Below, piece by piece: positions 30,946 to 40,741 of a DNA stretch of 64,000 nt. The notes beneath the pieces were generated by a model. The model did not search any database and was not told where the DNA came from. It saw nothing but the letters and a program-made list of their open reading frames with translations. How positions within the stretch are numbered: position 1 is the first letter of the stretch; each line of letters begins with the position of its first letter. Origin of the DNA: Pacificimonas aurantium (GTDB lineage Bacteria; Pseudomonadota; Alphaproteobacteria; Sphingomonadales; Sphingomonadaceae); the NCBI RefSeq assembly GCF_020092905.1, contig NZ_JAGSGB010000001.1, positions 372,001-436,000 on the forward strand, written 5' to 3'. Both the position numbers and the translations under genes were made by a program.

Positions 30946-33699
30946 TTAGCGCTCCTCGATGGGCAGACCGAGCTGTTCAAGTTGGGGGCGCACGACCGCC
31001 GCATCTCCGACCACGACGTAGATCAGCTTGTCCGGATCGATCTCCGCCTGAGCCCGGGCCGCCACCGTCTCGGCGTCCAGCGCCCGCAGCCGCTCGGCAT
31101 AGGTCTCCTGATAATCGTCCGGCCGATCCAGATTTGCGTTGGAGATCAGGGCCCCCAGCACGGAGGAGGCGCTTTCATAGGCCCCCGGCAGCCGCCCGGT
31201 CAGGAAGGCGATGGTTTCGACGGTTTCCTCTTCGGTGATCGGGTCGCCGCCCACGAAATCGGCAATCTCGCTGCGCAGTTCGGCCAGGGCCTCGCCCGTG
31301 CGGTCCGACTGCACCGGCGCCGTGACGTAAAAAGGCGCCTGTTCGCGCACGCCGGAAATCGAAGAGCGCACTCCGTAGCTCCAACCCTTTTCTTCGCGCA
31401 GGTTCATGTTCAGCCGCGACGTGAAGATGCCGCCCAGCGGTACGTTGGCGACCGCCAGGGCGATGTCGTCGTCGAGGCCCTTCACGGTGAGCGGATAACC
31501 GGCGAAGATGTAGCTTTGCGGGCTTTCCGGCCGGTCGACGAGAACGATGCGGCTCTCCGCCGGCGGCTCGACATCCGAGAAGAGTTTGGTTCCGCGCACC
31601 GGTCCGGAGGCGCGCCAGTCGCCGAACTGCGCCTCCAGCTTCGGCAGGATTTCCTCCAGGGTGGTGTCCCCGACGACGAAAATCTCCGCATTGTCCGGGC
31701 GCAGCCAGCTGTCCCTGAAGGCGAACAGGTCCTCGCGCGTGACCGAACGGACACCTTCTGCGGTTCCGGTTCCGGTTAGGGGGATGCCGTAGGGGTGCGT
31801 CTCGCCGTAGATAAGCGGCGGCAGCAACCGGAGTGCAAGCCCCTGGGGCTGAGTCATCTCCCGTTCGATCGAGGCGAGCTGAATATTGCGCACCCGGTCG
31901 AGTTCGTCCTGCGCGAAGGCCGGATTGCGCACGATATCGGCATAGAGTTCCAGGGAGGCGTCGAGATTGGAGGTGAGGGCACTCAGGCCAATGCGCGTCG
32001 TATCGCTTCCCGAGGAAGCGCCGATGCTTGCGCCGAGCCTCTCTTCGGCCTCGGCGATCTCGTTGGCGCTGCGCGTCTCGGTCCCCTCGTCGAGAAGCGA
32101 CAGGAGAAGCGCCTGCGTGCCCAGGGCATCGCGCGGATCGGCTGCGTCGCCGGCATCAAAAACCGCCGCAATCTCGACGACGGGAACGGCCGTGCGCCGC
32201 GCGAAGGTCACCTCGATACCGTTCGACAGTTCGGCGCGCTCGACATCGGGGAAATCGAGGCTGGGGAGATCGCCGACGGCAGGCGGCTGCGAACGGTCGT
32301 AGGCCTCGGTGGACGCCGCAAGCTGGCCATAGGGGGTCACGACAAGCTCGTAGCCACCCGTGTCCATCCATTCGGCTGCGGCGGCGCGCACTTCCTCCGG
32401 CGTCAGCGCGACGAAATCCTCGAGCTGCTCGCGATAATATTCGGGATTTTCCGAGTAGAGCTCGCCCTGCGCCAGCGTGACCGCCTTGCCGCCGAAACCG
32501 CCGACCGATTCCAGTCCGCGCACCGTTCCCGAGACGATGCGCATCGCCACGCGCGCGACCTCCTCCGGGGTCGGGCCGTCGCGGCGAAACCGCGCGATTT
32601 CCTCGTCGACGATGCGCTCCACTGCCGCGACATCGCCGCCGGGCTGCACATCGACGGTCAGCTGGAGAATCCCGACGGCTTCCAGCGTTTGCACATTTCC
32701 GGACACGCCGGTCGCCAACTGCTCGTCGCGGACCAGGCGCTGATACAGCCGGGAGGTCGGGCCGTTGGCGAGGATAGCGGCCGCTACCGTCAGGTCGTTC
32801 GAAACCTCGTCCTGCAGACCGGGAACTGCCCAGTTGCGATAGACGCGGGCATTCGAAACGCGGTCCTGCATGACTTCGCGCACCGTGTCCTCGCGCGTCG
32901 GCACCCACGCTTCCAGTCGGCCCGGGTTGGCAGGGCCAGGCGGAATGTCGCCGAAATATTTCTCGACCAGGGGCCGGGCGGTCTCTGCATCGATATCGCC
33001 GGCCAGAACGAGGACGGCGTTGTTCGGCCCGTACCAGCTACGGAACCACTCCTTCACGTCGTCAAGCGTGGCGTTGGACAGGTCCTCCATCGAGCCGATC
33101 GTCGAATGGCGATAGGGGTGTCCTTCCGGGAACAGTCCCTCCAATATGCGGTACCAAGTGGTTCCGAAGGGCTGGTTGTCGCCCTGCCGCTTTTCATTCT
33201 GGACGACCCCGATCTGCGCATCGAGCTTTTCCTGCGTCACGGCGCCCAGCAGGTGACCCATGCGGTCCGATTCCAGAAACAGGATCCGCTCCAGAGCAGG
33301 GGTCGGGACATTCTGGAAATAGTTGGTGCGGTCGAACCAGGTGGTTCCGTTGTAGCTGGTCGCGCCGATTTCCTGCAGCGCCTCGAAATAGTCGCGGTCG
33401 TCATGTTCGGTACCGTTGAACATCAGATGTTCGAACAGGTGGGCGAAGCCGGTCTTTCCCTCCGGCTCGTCTTTCGAACCGACATGGTACCAAATGGAGA
33501 CCGCGACGATCGGCGCCTTCCGGTCTGTATGGGTAATGACGCGCAGACCGTTGTCGAGCGTGAAACTCTCATAGGGAATCTCTACCTGCGACACGAGCGC
33601 TTCGGAGGGCCCGCCAACGCCACCCTGCGCAGACGCGTCCGAAACGGAGAACATCGCCGCCGCCGCGGCGACAAGCCAGGTACCCAACACACGCATCAT
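30946..33699 (-). CDS. M16-family zinc peptidase, double-unit, periplasmic, 917 aa
   Basis: The ATG at 33699 gives a signal peptide (MMRVLGTWLVAAAAAMFSVSDASAQ). The N-terminal unit has the inverted zinc motif HLFEH (87-91) and the downstream Glu region (VQNEKRQGDNQP), so it is catalytically competent. The second half (about 470-917) is homologous in fold but lacks HxxEH, as usual for pitrilysin-type fused dimers; it includes the RGTKLFSDVEPPAESRIVLVDRPESPQSYIFAGYPL strand. It degrades small proteins and peptides in the periplasm. Confidence 0.9.
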   Translation of the reverse strand: MMRVLGTWLVAAAAAMFSVSDASAQGGVGGPSEALVSQVEIPYESFTLDNGLRVITHTDRKAPIVAVSIWYHVGSKDEPEGKTGFAHLFEHLMFNGTEHDDRDYFEALQEIGATSYNGTTWFDRTNYFQNVPTPALERILFLESDRMGHLLGAVTQEKLDAQIGVVQNEKRQGDNQPFGTTWYRILEGLFPEGHPYRHSTIGSMEDLSNATLDDVKEWFRSWYGPNNAVLVLAGDIDAETARPLVEKYFGDIPPGPANPGRLEAWVPTREDTVREVMQDRVSNARVYRNWAVPGLQDEVSNDLTVAAAILANGPTSRLYQRLVRDEQLATGVSGNVQTLEAVGILQLTVDVQPGGDVAAVERIVDEEIARFRRDGPTPEEVARVAMRIVSGTVRGLESVGGFGGKAVTLAQGELYSENPEYYREQLEDFVALTPEEVRAAAAEWMDTGGYELVVTPYGQLAASTEAYDRSQPPAVGDLPSLDFPDVERAELSNGIEVTFARRTAVPVVEIAAVFDAGDAADPRDALGTQALLLSLLDEGTETRSANEIAEAEERLGASIGASSGSDTTRIGLSALTSNLDASLELYADIVRNPAFAQDELDRVRNIQLASIEREMTQPQGLALRLLPPLIYGETHPYGIPLTGTGTAEGVRSVTREDLFAFRDSWLRPDNAEIFVVGDTTLEEILPKLEAQFGDWRASGPVRGTKLFSDVEPPAESRIVLVDRPESPQSYIFAGYPLTVKGLDDDIALAVANVPLGGIFTSRLNMNLREEKGWSYGVRSSISGVREQAPFYVTAPVQSDRTGEALAELRSEIADFVGGDPITEEETVETIAFLTGRLPGAYESASSVLGALISNANLDRPDDYQETYAERLRALDAETVAARAQAEIDPDKLIYVVVGDAAVVRPQLEQLGLPIEER

Positions 33700-33837
33700 A
33701 AAATCGGCCCACCGAAAATGAAGAATCACCCGTGGGTAAAGCTTTGACGAAAACGGCGAAAGAAGGAAAGAGAGGGAGAGCCGTCACCGATCTTTCTCAT
33801 GACGCGCAGTCACAAAGGAAGTAGCTGGATCGCCAAT

Positions 33838-34371
33838 ATGAAGCATCTGATCCTGCTGCGGCATGCCAAATCGAGTTGGGACGACCAGGGACAGTCCGAT
33901 TTCGACCGCCCGCTTAACGACAAGGGCGCGCGCGCCGCACGAACCGTGGGCGAACATGCCGCCCGTGCCGGAATACGCTGGGACGAAGCCGTGGCATCTC
34001 CGGCCAGGCGAGTGCGAGAGACCATATCCCATTTCGCCGACGGCTACGGCCAGCCATTCTCCGTGCGCGACGAACGCGATATCTACATGGCGAACGTGCA
34101 AAGCCTGCTCGACGTCCTGTCGCACTGTACCGGGGAGCGGGTGCTCCTTGTCGGCCACAATCCCGGCCTTGAGGACCTGATATTCCACCTCGTGCCGAAG
34201 GATGACGGCCCCGCCCGCCGCGAAGTGGATGTGAAATATCCCACAGCGACGCTGTGCGTCATGGCGCTCAAGACCGACGACTGGACCAGCCTCGAAGAGG
34301 GCTGCGCTACCATCGAGAAGCTGGTGCGGCCGCGAGACCTCGACCCGGCGCTGGGGCCGGACGCGGACTAG
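33838..34371 (+). CDS. SixA-like histidine phosphatase, 177 aa
   Basis: Start at 33838 (MKHLILLRHAKSSW) is chosen because the catalytic LRHAKSSW motif sits 7 residues later; the longer frame from 33799 adds 13 unrelated residues. Further marks are DFDRPLNDKGARAA (conserved Arg), VLLVGHNPGLEDL (second catalytic His). These phosphohistidine phosphatases reset phosphorelay proteins. The stop abuts the stop of nadE, which is convergent. Confidence 0.85.
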   Translation: MKHLILLRHAKSSWDDQGQSDFDRPLNDKGARAARTVGEHAARAGIRWDEAVASPARRVRETISHFADGYGQPFSVRDERDIYMANVQSLLDVLSHCTGERVLLVGHNPGLEDLIFHLVPKDDGPARREVDVKYPTATLCVMALKTDDWTSLEEGCATIEKLVRPRDLDPALGPDAD

Positions 34372-36426
34372 TTACCCGGTCTCGGGAACGTTCGTCCCCA
34401 GCTCTTCCAGCCACAGTTTGGCAGTTCCATCCGAAGGCGCACGCCAGTCGGCTCGCGGGCTGAGGCTGCCGCCCCAGGAGACTTTCGGACCGTTCGGCAG
34501 GGCAGACCGCTTGAACTGCGCAAAGCCGAAATAGCGGCCGGCGAACACCTCCAGCCATTTGCGGATCGTGGCGAGGTCATATTCGGGTCGCGCATCCTCG
34601 GGAATTCCCTGCGGCCAGCTTCCCGCTTCGGCATCGCGCCAGGCGTGCCATGCCATATAAGCGATCTTCGAAGGCGGCAGGCCGTAGCGAAGGGTGTAGA
34701 ACAGGAAGAAATCGTGCAGCGCATATGGACCGATCTTGTCCTCGGTGCTCTGAATTTCGCCATCCTCGCCCGCCGGAACAAGCTCCGGACTGATCTCCGT
34801 TCCCAGAATATCTGTCAGAACGCGCCCCGCCGCCTCGTCGAACTGGTCCGTTGAAACGCACCAGCGAATGAGGTGCTGGATCAGCGTCTTCGGAACCCCG
34901 GCATTGACGTTGTAATGGCTCATCTGATCGCCGACACCGTAGGTGCACCAGCCGAGCGCAAGTTCGGAAAGGTCCCCCGTCCCGACGACGAAGCCGCTAC
35001 GCTGCCCTGCGAGCCGGAACAGATAGTCCGTGCGAAGGCCCGCCTGCACATTCTCGAACGTCAAATCGTAGACAGGTTCTCCTTCGGCGAAGGGATGGCC
35101 CATCTTCTCAAGCATGTCGCGCGCCGAAGGGCGTATGTCGATCTCCTCCGCCGTGATCCCCATCGCGCTCATCAGTTCATGAGCATTCGACTTGGTGCGG
35201 TCGGACGTCCCGAAACCGGGCATGGTGAACCCGAGAATGTTTTTCCGGTCTATGCCCAGCCGGTCGAACGCCTTGGCGGCCACGATGAGGGCATGGGTGG
35301 AATCGAGCCCGCCCGAGATGCCGATAACCAGCTTGTCGCCGCCGGTGGACTGGTATCGCTTCGCGAGCCCCTCGACCTGAATGTTGAAGGCTTCGTAGCA
35401 GTCCTCATCCAGCTTCTCCGGATCGTTCGGAACGAAGGGGAAGCGGCGCAGCGGTCTGTCCAGCCTACGTTCGGGCTCGTCCTCGGCGGGTGTGAACTCG
35501 ACGGTCCGAAAGGTGGGAGCGTCGAGCGCGCGTCCAGCATCATTGAAGGTGGGCGTCCGCATGCGTTCAAGGCGGATTCGCTGAACGTCGACATCGCATA
35601 TCAGCGTTTGGGCGTGCCAGTCGAAGCGCGTGGACTCCTTGAGGAGGTCACCCAGCTCATAGACGAACCCCTGCCCGTCCCAGGCCATGTCGGTGGTCGA
35701 TTCCCCGGGCCCGCAGGCGGAAAATGCGTAGATCGACATCGTACGCGCCGACTGAGCCGCGGCGAGCAGCTTGCGGTCGCGCGACTTGCCGATGGTCACG
35801 TTCGAGCCCGACAGGTTGCAGAGGATATGCGCGCCGGCGAGGGCCGCGGCCGTGGACGGAACGACGGGCGCCCAAAAATCCTCGCAGATCTCGATGCCGA
35901 AAGAGAAGTCCCGGTGGACGGTGGACCGGAACATGAGGTCGGTTCCGAACGGAACAGCCTCTCCTGCGACGTCGATGCTGAGGCCGGTCAAGCCCGCACC
36001 CGGGGCGAACCAGCGTTTCTCGTAATATTCCCGGTAGTTGGGGAGAAAGCTCTTGGGAACGACGCCAAGCACTCGCCCGCCCTGAATGGCAAGCGCACAA
36101 TTGTAGAGCCTGTCCGCACGCCGCAGCGTGGCGCCCGCGACGATGACCGGACGCAGCTTTGCCGTCGCCTCGCAGATGCTGGCGACCGCGCCCTCCACCC
36201 GGTCCAGAAGAGCTTCCTGAAGGTGAAGATCGTCGAGGGCGTAGGAGCTGATACTGAGCTCAGGGAAAAGCAGAAGGTCGACGCCCTGATCATGCGCGTC
36301 GCGGGCAAGCGTTACATGCGCCTCCTCATTTTCGGAAATATCGCCCACCGTACCGAGCGGGGTCGCGCAGGCGATGCGGACGAACCCCTGCCGGCCGAGC
36401 GAATGAAAAGGATGCTGCGTCGCCAT
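34372..36426 (-). CDS. nadE: Glutamine-dependent NAD+ synthetase, 684 aa
   Basis: Two domains: an N-terminal nitrilase-type glutaminase with Glu in LLLFPELSISSYALDD (about 53-68), the Lys region and Cys in FGIEICEDFWAP (about 175), and a C-terminal synthetase with the ATP PP-loop GISGGLDST (about 370-378). It amidates nicotinic acid adenine dinucleotide to NAD+. Length suits the long glutamine-dependent form. It is downstream of pncC with a 9-base gap, so the two are co-transcribed. Confidence 0.95.
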   Translation of the reverse strand: MATQHPFHSLGRQGFVRIACATPLGTVGDISENEEAHVTLARDAHDQGVDLLLFPELSISSYALDDLHLQEALLDRVEGAVASICEATAKLRPVIVAGATLRRADRLYNCALAIQGGRVLGVVPKSFLPNYREYYEKRWFAPGAGLTGLSIDVAGEAVPFGTDLMFRSTVHRDFSFGIEICEDFWAPVVPSTAAALAGAHILCNLSGSNVTIGKSRDRKLLAAAQSARTMSIYAFSACGPGESTTDMAWDGQGFVYELGDLLKESTRFDWHAQTLICDVDVQRIRLERMRTPTFNDAGRALDAPTFRTVEFTPAEDEPERRLDRPLRRFPFVPNDPEKLDEDCYEAFNIQVEGLAKRYQSTGGDKLVIGISGGLDSTHALIVAAKAFDRLGIDRKNILGFTMPGFGTSDRTKSNAHELMSAMGITAEEIDIRPSARDMLEKMGHPFAEGEPVYDLTFENVQAGLRTDYLFRLAGQRSGFVVGTGDLSELALGWCTYGVGDQMSHYNVNAGVPKTLIQHLIRWCVSTDQFDEAAGRVLTDILGTEISPELVPAGEDGEIQSTEDKIGPYALHDFFLFYTLRYGLPPSKIAYMAWHAWRDAEAGSWPQGIPEDARPEYDLATIRKWLEVFAGRYFGFAQFKRSALPNGPKVSWGGSLSPRADWRAPSDGTAKLWLEELGTNVPETG

Positions 36427-36435
36427 GGCCCGTGC

Positions 36436-36945
36436 CTAGAGCGCTTCGTGCATCATGGCGAGGGCGGCCCGCAGGGCCTCGAGCCGGATCGGTCCGCGTC
36501 CCTTGGCACCGAAATGAAACTCCTCGTGACGCGGCTCACCGTTCGCGCGGGCCACTGCGATGTGAACCAGCCCTTCCTCGTCATCATCCCCGCCTGGACC
36601 CGCAAAGCCCGTCAGGGCGGCCACCAGGCCCGCATTCGAGCGGTCGAGCGCGCCCTGCGCCATCGCGATCGCCACGTCGCGGCTCACCGCGCCGCACTCG
36701 TCGATCTGCTTGCGGTGCAGACCGAGCAGGTCGCACTTCGCTGCATCGCTGTAGGTGACGAATCCGCGTTCGAAAATATGACTGCACCCCGGAATATCGG
36801 TGAGTAGCGATGCCAGCAGGCCGCCCGTACAGCTTTCGGCAGTCGCCAGCGGCACACCCTTCTCGCACGCAGCACTCAACAGGTTCTGGGCCATTTCCTC
36901 GATATCGGCGGGCATGGCGCCCTTGAGCGATTCCGTGTCGGCCAT
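36436..36945 (-). CDS. pncC: Nicotinamide-nucleotide amidohydrolase (CinA C-terminal type), 169 aa
   Basis: Stand-alone CinA-C domain: LATAESCTGGLLASLLTDIPGCS (about 33-55, catalytic Ser in ESCTGG), FVTYSDAAKCDLLG, ALTGFAGPGG. It deamidates NMN to nicotinate mononucleotide, which can re-enter NAD synthesis. Upstream of nadE, which performs the last amidation, giving a compact recycling operon. Start at 36945 follows a ggac-type site; a later Met (MPADIEEM) is possible. Confidence 0.9.
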   Translation of the reverse strand: MADTESLKGAMPADIEEMAQNLLSAACEKGVPLATAESCTGGLLASLLTDIPGCSHIFERGFVTYSDAAKCDLLGLHRKQIDECGAVSRDVAIAMAQGALDRSNAGLVAALTGFAGPGGDDDEEGLVHIAVARANGEPRHEEFHFGAKGRGPIRLEALRAALAMMHEAL

Positions 36946-37087
36946 TTTCCGTCCAACCTCTCGTTTTCAAACGACAACGGGAGTGGCAACTTCACCGTTC
37001 CCACAGCTGAAGCTTTCCGGATCGTACCGCAGTCACTAGATGGTCCCCACGCCCCTCCCGAAACCCGGTTCGCCAAAGCGGAGCGCC

Positions 37088-37390
37088 ATGCAAATCGCCC
37101 TCGCCCTCATCAATATTCTGCAGATGCTGCTTCAGGTCGGCATCTGGATCGTCATCGCCCAGGTGGTTCTCAGCTGGCTGATCGCGTTCAACGTGGTCAA
37201 CATGTCTAACAACTTCGTGCGTAGCATCTACTACGGCATCGAGCGCATCCTCGGGCCGGTCTATCGCCCGATCCGAAGGCTGATGCCAGATCTCGGCGGT
37301 CTCGACCTGACGCCGATGGTCGTGATCCTTGGCTTCATCGCTGCGCAAGAGCTCCTTAAAGGGGTCGCCAGCCAGATTCTGGGGGCCTGA
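37088..37390 (+). CDS. YggT-family membrane protein, 100 aa
   Basis: The ATG at 37088 is chosen over the longer frame because of gcggag at about 4 nt. Two hydrophobic segments are visible: about 4-30 ([27 protein letters not shown]) and about 76-98 ([20 protein letters not shown]), separated by [14 protein letters not shown], the standard YggT layout. Its function in alphaproteobacteria is poorly defined (ion homeostasis or cell division are suggested). It overlaps the folD start by one base. Confidence 0.8.
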   Translation: MQIALALINILQMLLQVGIWIVIAQVVLSWLIAFNVVNMSNNFVRSIYYGIERILGPVYRPIRRLMPDLGGLDLTPMVVILGFIAAQELLKGVASQILGA

Positions 37391-38286
37391 TGCCGGCCGA
37401 GCGTATCGACGGCAAAGCCTTCGCCGCCGACATGCGCGCCAAGGCCGCCGAGGCCGCCCGCGCGTTTGAGGCCCAGGCCGGGCGACGGGCGGGACTCGCC
37501 GTCGTGTTGGTCGGGGACGACCCTGCAAGCGACGTCTACGTCCGCTCGAAGGTGAAGACGACGATGGACGCCGGAATGGAAAGCTTCGAGCACCGGCTGC
37601 CTGAAACCACCGGCGAGGACGAGTTGCTGGCACTGGTCGACAGTCTGAACGCCGACGACAAGGTCGACGGCATTCTCGTCCAGCTGCCCCTGCCGCGACA
37701 CCTCGATTCCGACCGCGCCGTCCAGCGCATAGATCCGGACAAGGATGTCGACGGCCTCACCGTCGTCAACGCCGGCCGCCTGATCAGCGGACTTCCCGGC
37801 ATCGTCCCGTGCACTCCCATGGGCTGCGACCTGATGATTTCGCAGCAGCTGGGCGGAGACCTGAGCGGCAAGCTTGCGCTCGTGATCGGTCGCTCGAACC
37901 TGTTCGGCAAGCCGATGGGGCAGCTTTTGCTCCAGCGCAACGCCACAGTGATCCAGGCTCATTCGCGCACCGCCGACCTGCCGGACCTTACGCGCATGGC
38001 CGACATCCTCGTTGTCGCGGTCGGCAGGCCCGAAATGGTGAAGGGCGACTGGGTAAAGCCCGGCGCCGTGGTGATCGATGTCGGCATCAACCGTATTCCC
38101 GCCCCCGAACGCGGCGAAGGCAAAACCCGGCTGCTGGGCGACGTCGCCTATGAGGAGGCCGCTAAGGCCGCCGCGGCCATAACGCCCGTTCCGGGCGGGG
38201 TCGGCCCCACCACCGTCGCGGGTCTGCTACTCAACACCGTGAAGGCCGCGCACCGCAGAGCCGGGCTTACTGCTCCCGCGCTGTGA
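37390..38286 (+). CDS. folD: Bifunctional methylenetetrahydrofolate dehydrogenase/cyclohydrolase, 298 aa
   Basis: Family signatures are [16 protein letters not shown] (catalytic Lys), [31 protein letters not shown] (NADP-binding) and [15 protein letters not shown] near the C-terminus. It interconverts 5,10-methylene-, methenyl- and 10-formyl-tetrahydrofolate. Length is normal. Overlaps both neighbours by one base. Confidence 0.97.
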   Translation: MPAERIDGKAFAADMRAKAAEAARAFEAQAGRRAGLAVVLVGDDPASDVYVRSKVKTTMDAGMESFEHRLPETTGEDELLALVDSLNADDKVDGILVQLPLPRHLDSDRAVQRIDPDKDVDGLTVVNAGRLISGLPGIVPCTPMGCDLMISQQLGGDLSGKLALVIGRSNLFGKPMGQLLLQRNATVIQAHSRTADLPDLTRMADILVVAVGRPEMVKGDWVKPGAVVIDVGINRIPAPERGEGKTRLLGDVAYEEAAKAAAAITPVPGGVGPTTVAGLLLNTVKAAHRRAGLTAPAL

Positions 38287-38900
38287 TGGAGCTGTTCATC
38301 TCCGCGTTCGCGACGCTGTTCGTCGTGATCGACCCGCCCGGCTGCGCGCCGATCTACTACAGCCTGACGACGTCTGCGTCCGCAGCGCAGCGCCGTGCCA
38401 TGGCAATTCGGTCGGTGCTGATCGCGGCAGCCGTGCTGCTGGTCTTCGCCTTCTTCGGCAAGGCGCTGCTCGGGGCGCTTGGCATTTCGCTCGATTCCTT
38501 CCGCGTTGCGGGCGGCATCATGCTGTTCATCATCGCGCTGGAAATGGTGTTCGAGAAACGCACCGAACGCCGCGAAGCGCGGGCCGAGGAAGTGGGCCAT
38601 TCCGAAGTCGAGGATGTGTCGGTCTTTCCCATGGCAATCCCCATGATCGGCGGGCCGGGCTCGATCGCCTCGATTATGCTGCTGATGAGCGAGGCGGGCA
38701 GCCTGACAGAGCGCGGCGTCGTCTTCGCGGCCCTGGGGCTAGTCCTCCTGCTCACCCTGGCCGCGCTTCTGGCAGCGGGACCCATTTTGCGGGTGCTGGG
38801 CAACAAGATGGAGGCGATGATCACCCGCTTGCTCGGCGTCATCCTCGCCGCACTCGCAGCGCAATATGTGATCGACGGGCTGGCGGCGACGTTCGTCTAG
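38286..38900 (+). CDS. MarC-family membrane protein, 204 aa
   Basis: The ATG at 38286 overlaps the folD stop (TGATG). Six hydrophobic segments and the family strings FVVIDPPGCAPIYYSLT (about 15-31), RVAGGIMLFIIALEMVF and FPMAIPMIGGPGSIASIMLLM. MarC-family proteins are of uncertain transport function. The 3' end is convergent with the GT-C-like gene, sharing 4 bases. Confidence 0.85.
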   Translation: MELFISAFATLFVVIDPPGCAPIYYSLTTSASAAQRRAMAIRSVLIAAAVLLVFAFFGKALLGALGISLDSFRVAGGIMLFIIALEMVFEKRTERREARAEEVGHSEVEDVSVFPMAIPMIGGPGSIASIMLLMSEAGSLTERGVVFAALGLVLLLTLAALLAAGPILRVLGNKMEAMITRLLGVILAALAAQYVIDGLAATFV

Positions 38901-40729
38901 TCGCTCGGCTGGTATATCCGTAGAGCGGCGTTCCCGCCTTTAGCGGGCACGCGGGTCAACCAGGCCGGCGCCTCGTCCCGGTTTAGCGCGGCCGCAAAGC
39001 TTTCCGGCTTTGCCTTGCCGTAACTGTTTAGCTCCTTGCTGCCCACGCAGATAACAAGGTGCGTCAACCCGCGCTCCTGCATCAGACGCCGGGCCTCATC
39101 GCCCTCGGCATCGCCCAGAAACGCGGACAAGGTGGCGGCAATCCCGTCATTGTTGCGATGATGGCTGCTCGCCACCACCGCGTGCGGGGTCCGGTAGAGG
39201 ATCGCCGGAGCGATATCGAGCTGGGTCAGAAGCCGGGTGGGGGCCATGGAGGCGAGGGCATCGAAGCTGGACGGCCGCTTGCACACTGCTGCCGCTGCGC
39301 CACCATTGCCGCCGCCCTCCACCGAGCCGGCTTCAGGGTCATCATGGGACTGTTTCCCCGCCGCCGACGCAAGTGTCCAAGCCATCAGCGGGGTTGCCGG
39401 AAAGAGCATCACGATCGCGCCGAAACTCGCGAGCAGGCGCCAGGGTCGTCGCACCCGCTCGGTACGCTCCAGCGCTGCCGCCAGCAGAACGAGAATGCCG
39501 GGTATCGCCAGCGCGGTGGCCAGAGCGGAGGCGCGCATGACCAAGATACCGAGGATAGCCGCGCCGAAGAACAGGAAGGCGAGCGTCCGCACATGCTTGG
39601 AGGATCGTTTGCGCAGGGCAAGCACATAGCCTGCGACACCCGTCAGAAAAAGCAGCGCCGTCCCGAACTGAAGCGTTCCCGAGCTGTGCCAGAGAGGAAG
39701 CCCCTCGTTGATACGGCCATACCAATGCTGCTGCACGATCGGGTCGAGGCGGGCGAACGGACCGGCGGCGCAGGTGGGCTCGATAGCCAAGATCGCAGCG
39801 AAGGCCGCCAGCCCCGCCGCGGCAATGACGCCCGCGCGTCGCAGCGGCGTGCCCACATATGAACTGAGGAGCGGGAGAAGCCCCAGCCCCGCGACGGCGA
39901 ACGCCCCGAAATATACCGGCATCAGCGCATCGCACCAAGTTGCCGACCACATGGTCGCAGGCTGGGTCAGCGCAAAGATGGCGGCCGATACAACCGCGAG
40001 GACGGCAACATAGACGACAAGCGCGAGGGCTTGCTCCCGGTCGCGAATTGCCGGAACCGCAAGTGCCGCAGCCAGCAAAGCCGCATACGGAAGGCCTTCG
40101 ATCGAGATGGCCAGATCGACCGCCATGAAAAGCCCCGCCAGGGCAGGCCGCGTCAGGCGCTTGCCGGAAACGATCGCCGCCGTTGCCGACAGGGCGAGCG
40201 CGATCTGCCAGCCATGATGGTCGATGCGAAACGGCCAGGTCTGAACCGCCACGAGCGGCACAGCCGCAAAGAACAGGGGCGCCAGGAAGATCAACCTGCG
40301 ATCGGAGGAGACCTGCCGCGCTACCATCGTTCCTGCGTAGATCACCGCCAGAAGGGTCAGTGCGGGAATGACCACCATGGCCGCCGCTTCGGCCTGCGCC
40401 TCCCCAAGCAGCGGCGAGAGAAGCAGGATGACGAGGGCAATGGGCGCATCGACAATGCGCGACCAGTGCATGGGGGCGCCCAAGGGGGTGTTTAGACGCG
40501 TCTGGGAGACATCGGCAAAGGCCTGGCCGCCCAGCCAGTCGCGCACCTGCACCATGCGCAGCAAGTCATCCGGCCCGCGCGGCACCGGCAGTTCGAACTG
40601 CCCCCTTGCCGCGAACAACATGAAGGCCGTGACGAACAGCCAGGTGGCCAGAACAGCCAAGCGCCAGGGCGGTGAGGTCATGGCGTCACCGGCTCGTTCA
40701 TATGGTCGCGGAGGCGCCGCGCTCGCCAT
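38897..40729 (-). CDS. GT-C-like polytopic membrane glycosyltransferase candidate, 610 aa
   Basis: The start at 40729 has a strong site (ggaggt, 5 nt). Eleven or twelve hydrophobic segments are visible, with an acidic pair in the first periplasmic loop (GPDDLLRMVQVRDW, Asp54-Asp55), LNTPLGAPMHWSRIVD (about 80-94) and RIDHHGWQ (about 168-175). These resemble GT-C enzymes (PMT/ArnT/STT3-type) that take sugars from polyprenyl phosphate donors. The C-terminal soluble part (about 480-610) is Gly/Ala-rich. It is the last gene of an operon with GtrA and an FAD protein, supporting a lipid-linked sugar role. Confidence 0.65.
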   Translation of the reverse strand: MASAAPPRPYERAGDAMTSPPWRLAVLATWLFVTAFMLFAARGQFELPVPRGPDDLLRMVQVRDWLGGQAFADVSQTRLNTPLGAPMHWSRIVDAPIALVILLLSPLLGEAQAEAAAMVVIPALTLLAVIYAGTMVARQVSSDRRLIFLAPLFFAAVPLVAVQTWPFRIDHHGWQIALALSATAAIVSGKRLTRPALAGLFMAVDLAISIEGLPYAALLAAALAVPAIRDREQALALVVYVAVLAVVSAAIFALTQPATMWSATWCDALMPVYFGAFAVAGLGLLPLLSSYVGTPLRRAGVIAAAGLAAFAAILAIEPTCAAGPFARLDPIVQQHWYGRINEGLPLWHSSGTLQFGTALLFLTGVAGYVLALRKRSSKHVRTLAFLFFGAAILGILVMRASALATALAIPGILVLLAAALERTERVRRPWRLLASFGAIVMLFPATPLMAWTLASAAGKQSHDDPEAGSVEGGGNGGAAAAVCKRPSSFDALASMAPTRLLTQLDIAPAILYRTPHAVVASSHHRNNDGIAATLSAFLGDAEGDEARRLMQERGLTHLVICVGSKELNSYGKAKPESFAAALNRDEAPAWLTRVPAKGGNAALRIYQPSD

Positions 40730-40741
40730 GCCGACCTCCGT

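Noticed and set aside
31795-33747. 650-aa plus-strand open frame
   Set aside because: It is fully antisense to the M16 peptidase, which has a signal peptide and HLFEH zinc motif; the frame has no family features and is a high-GC shadow.
34873-36807. 644-aa plus-strand open frame
   Set aside because: Antisense to nadE, whose PP-loop and nitrilase motifs are clear.
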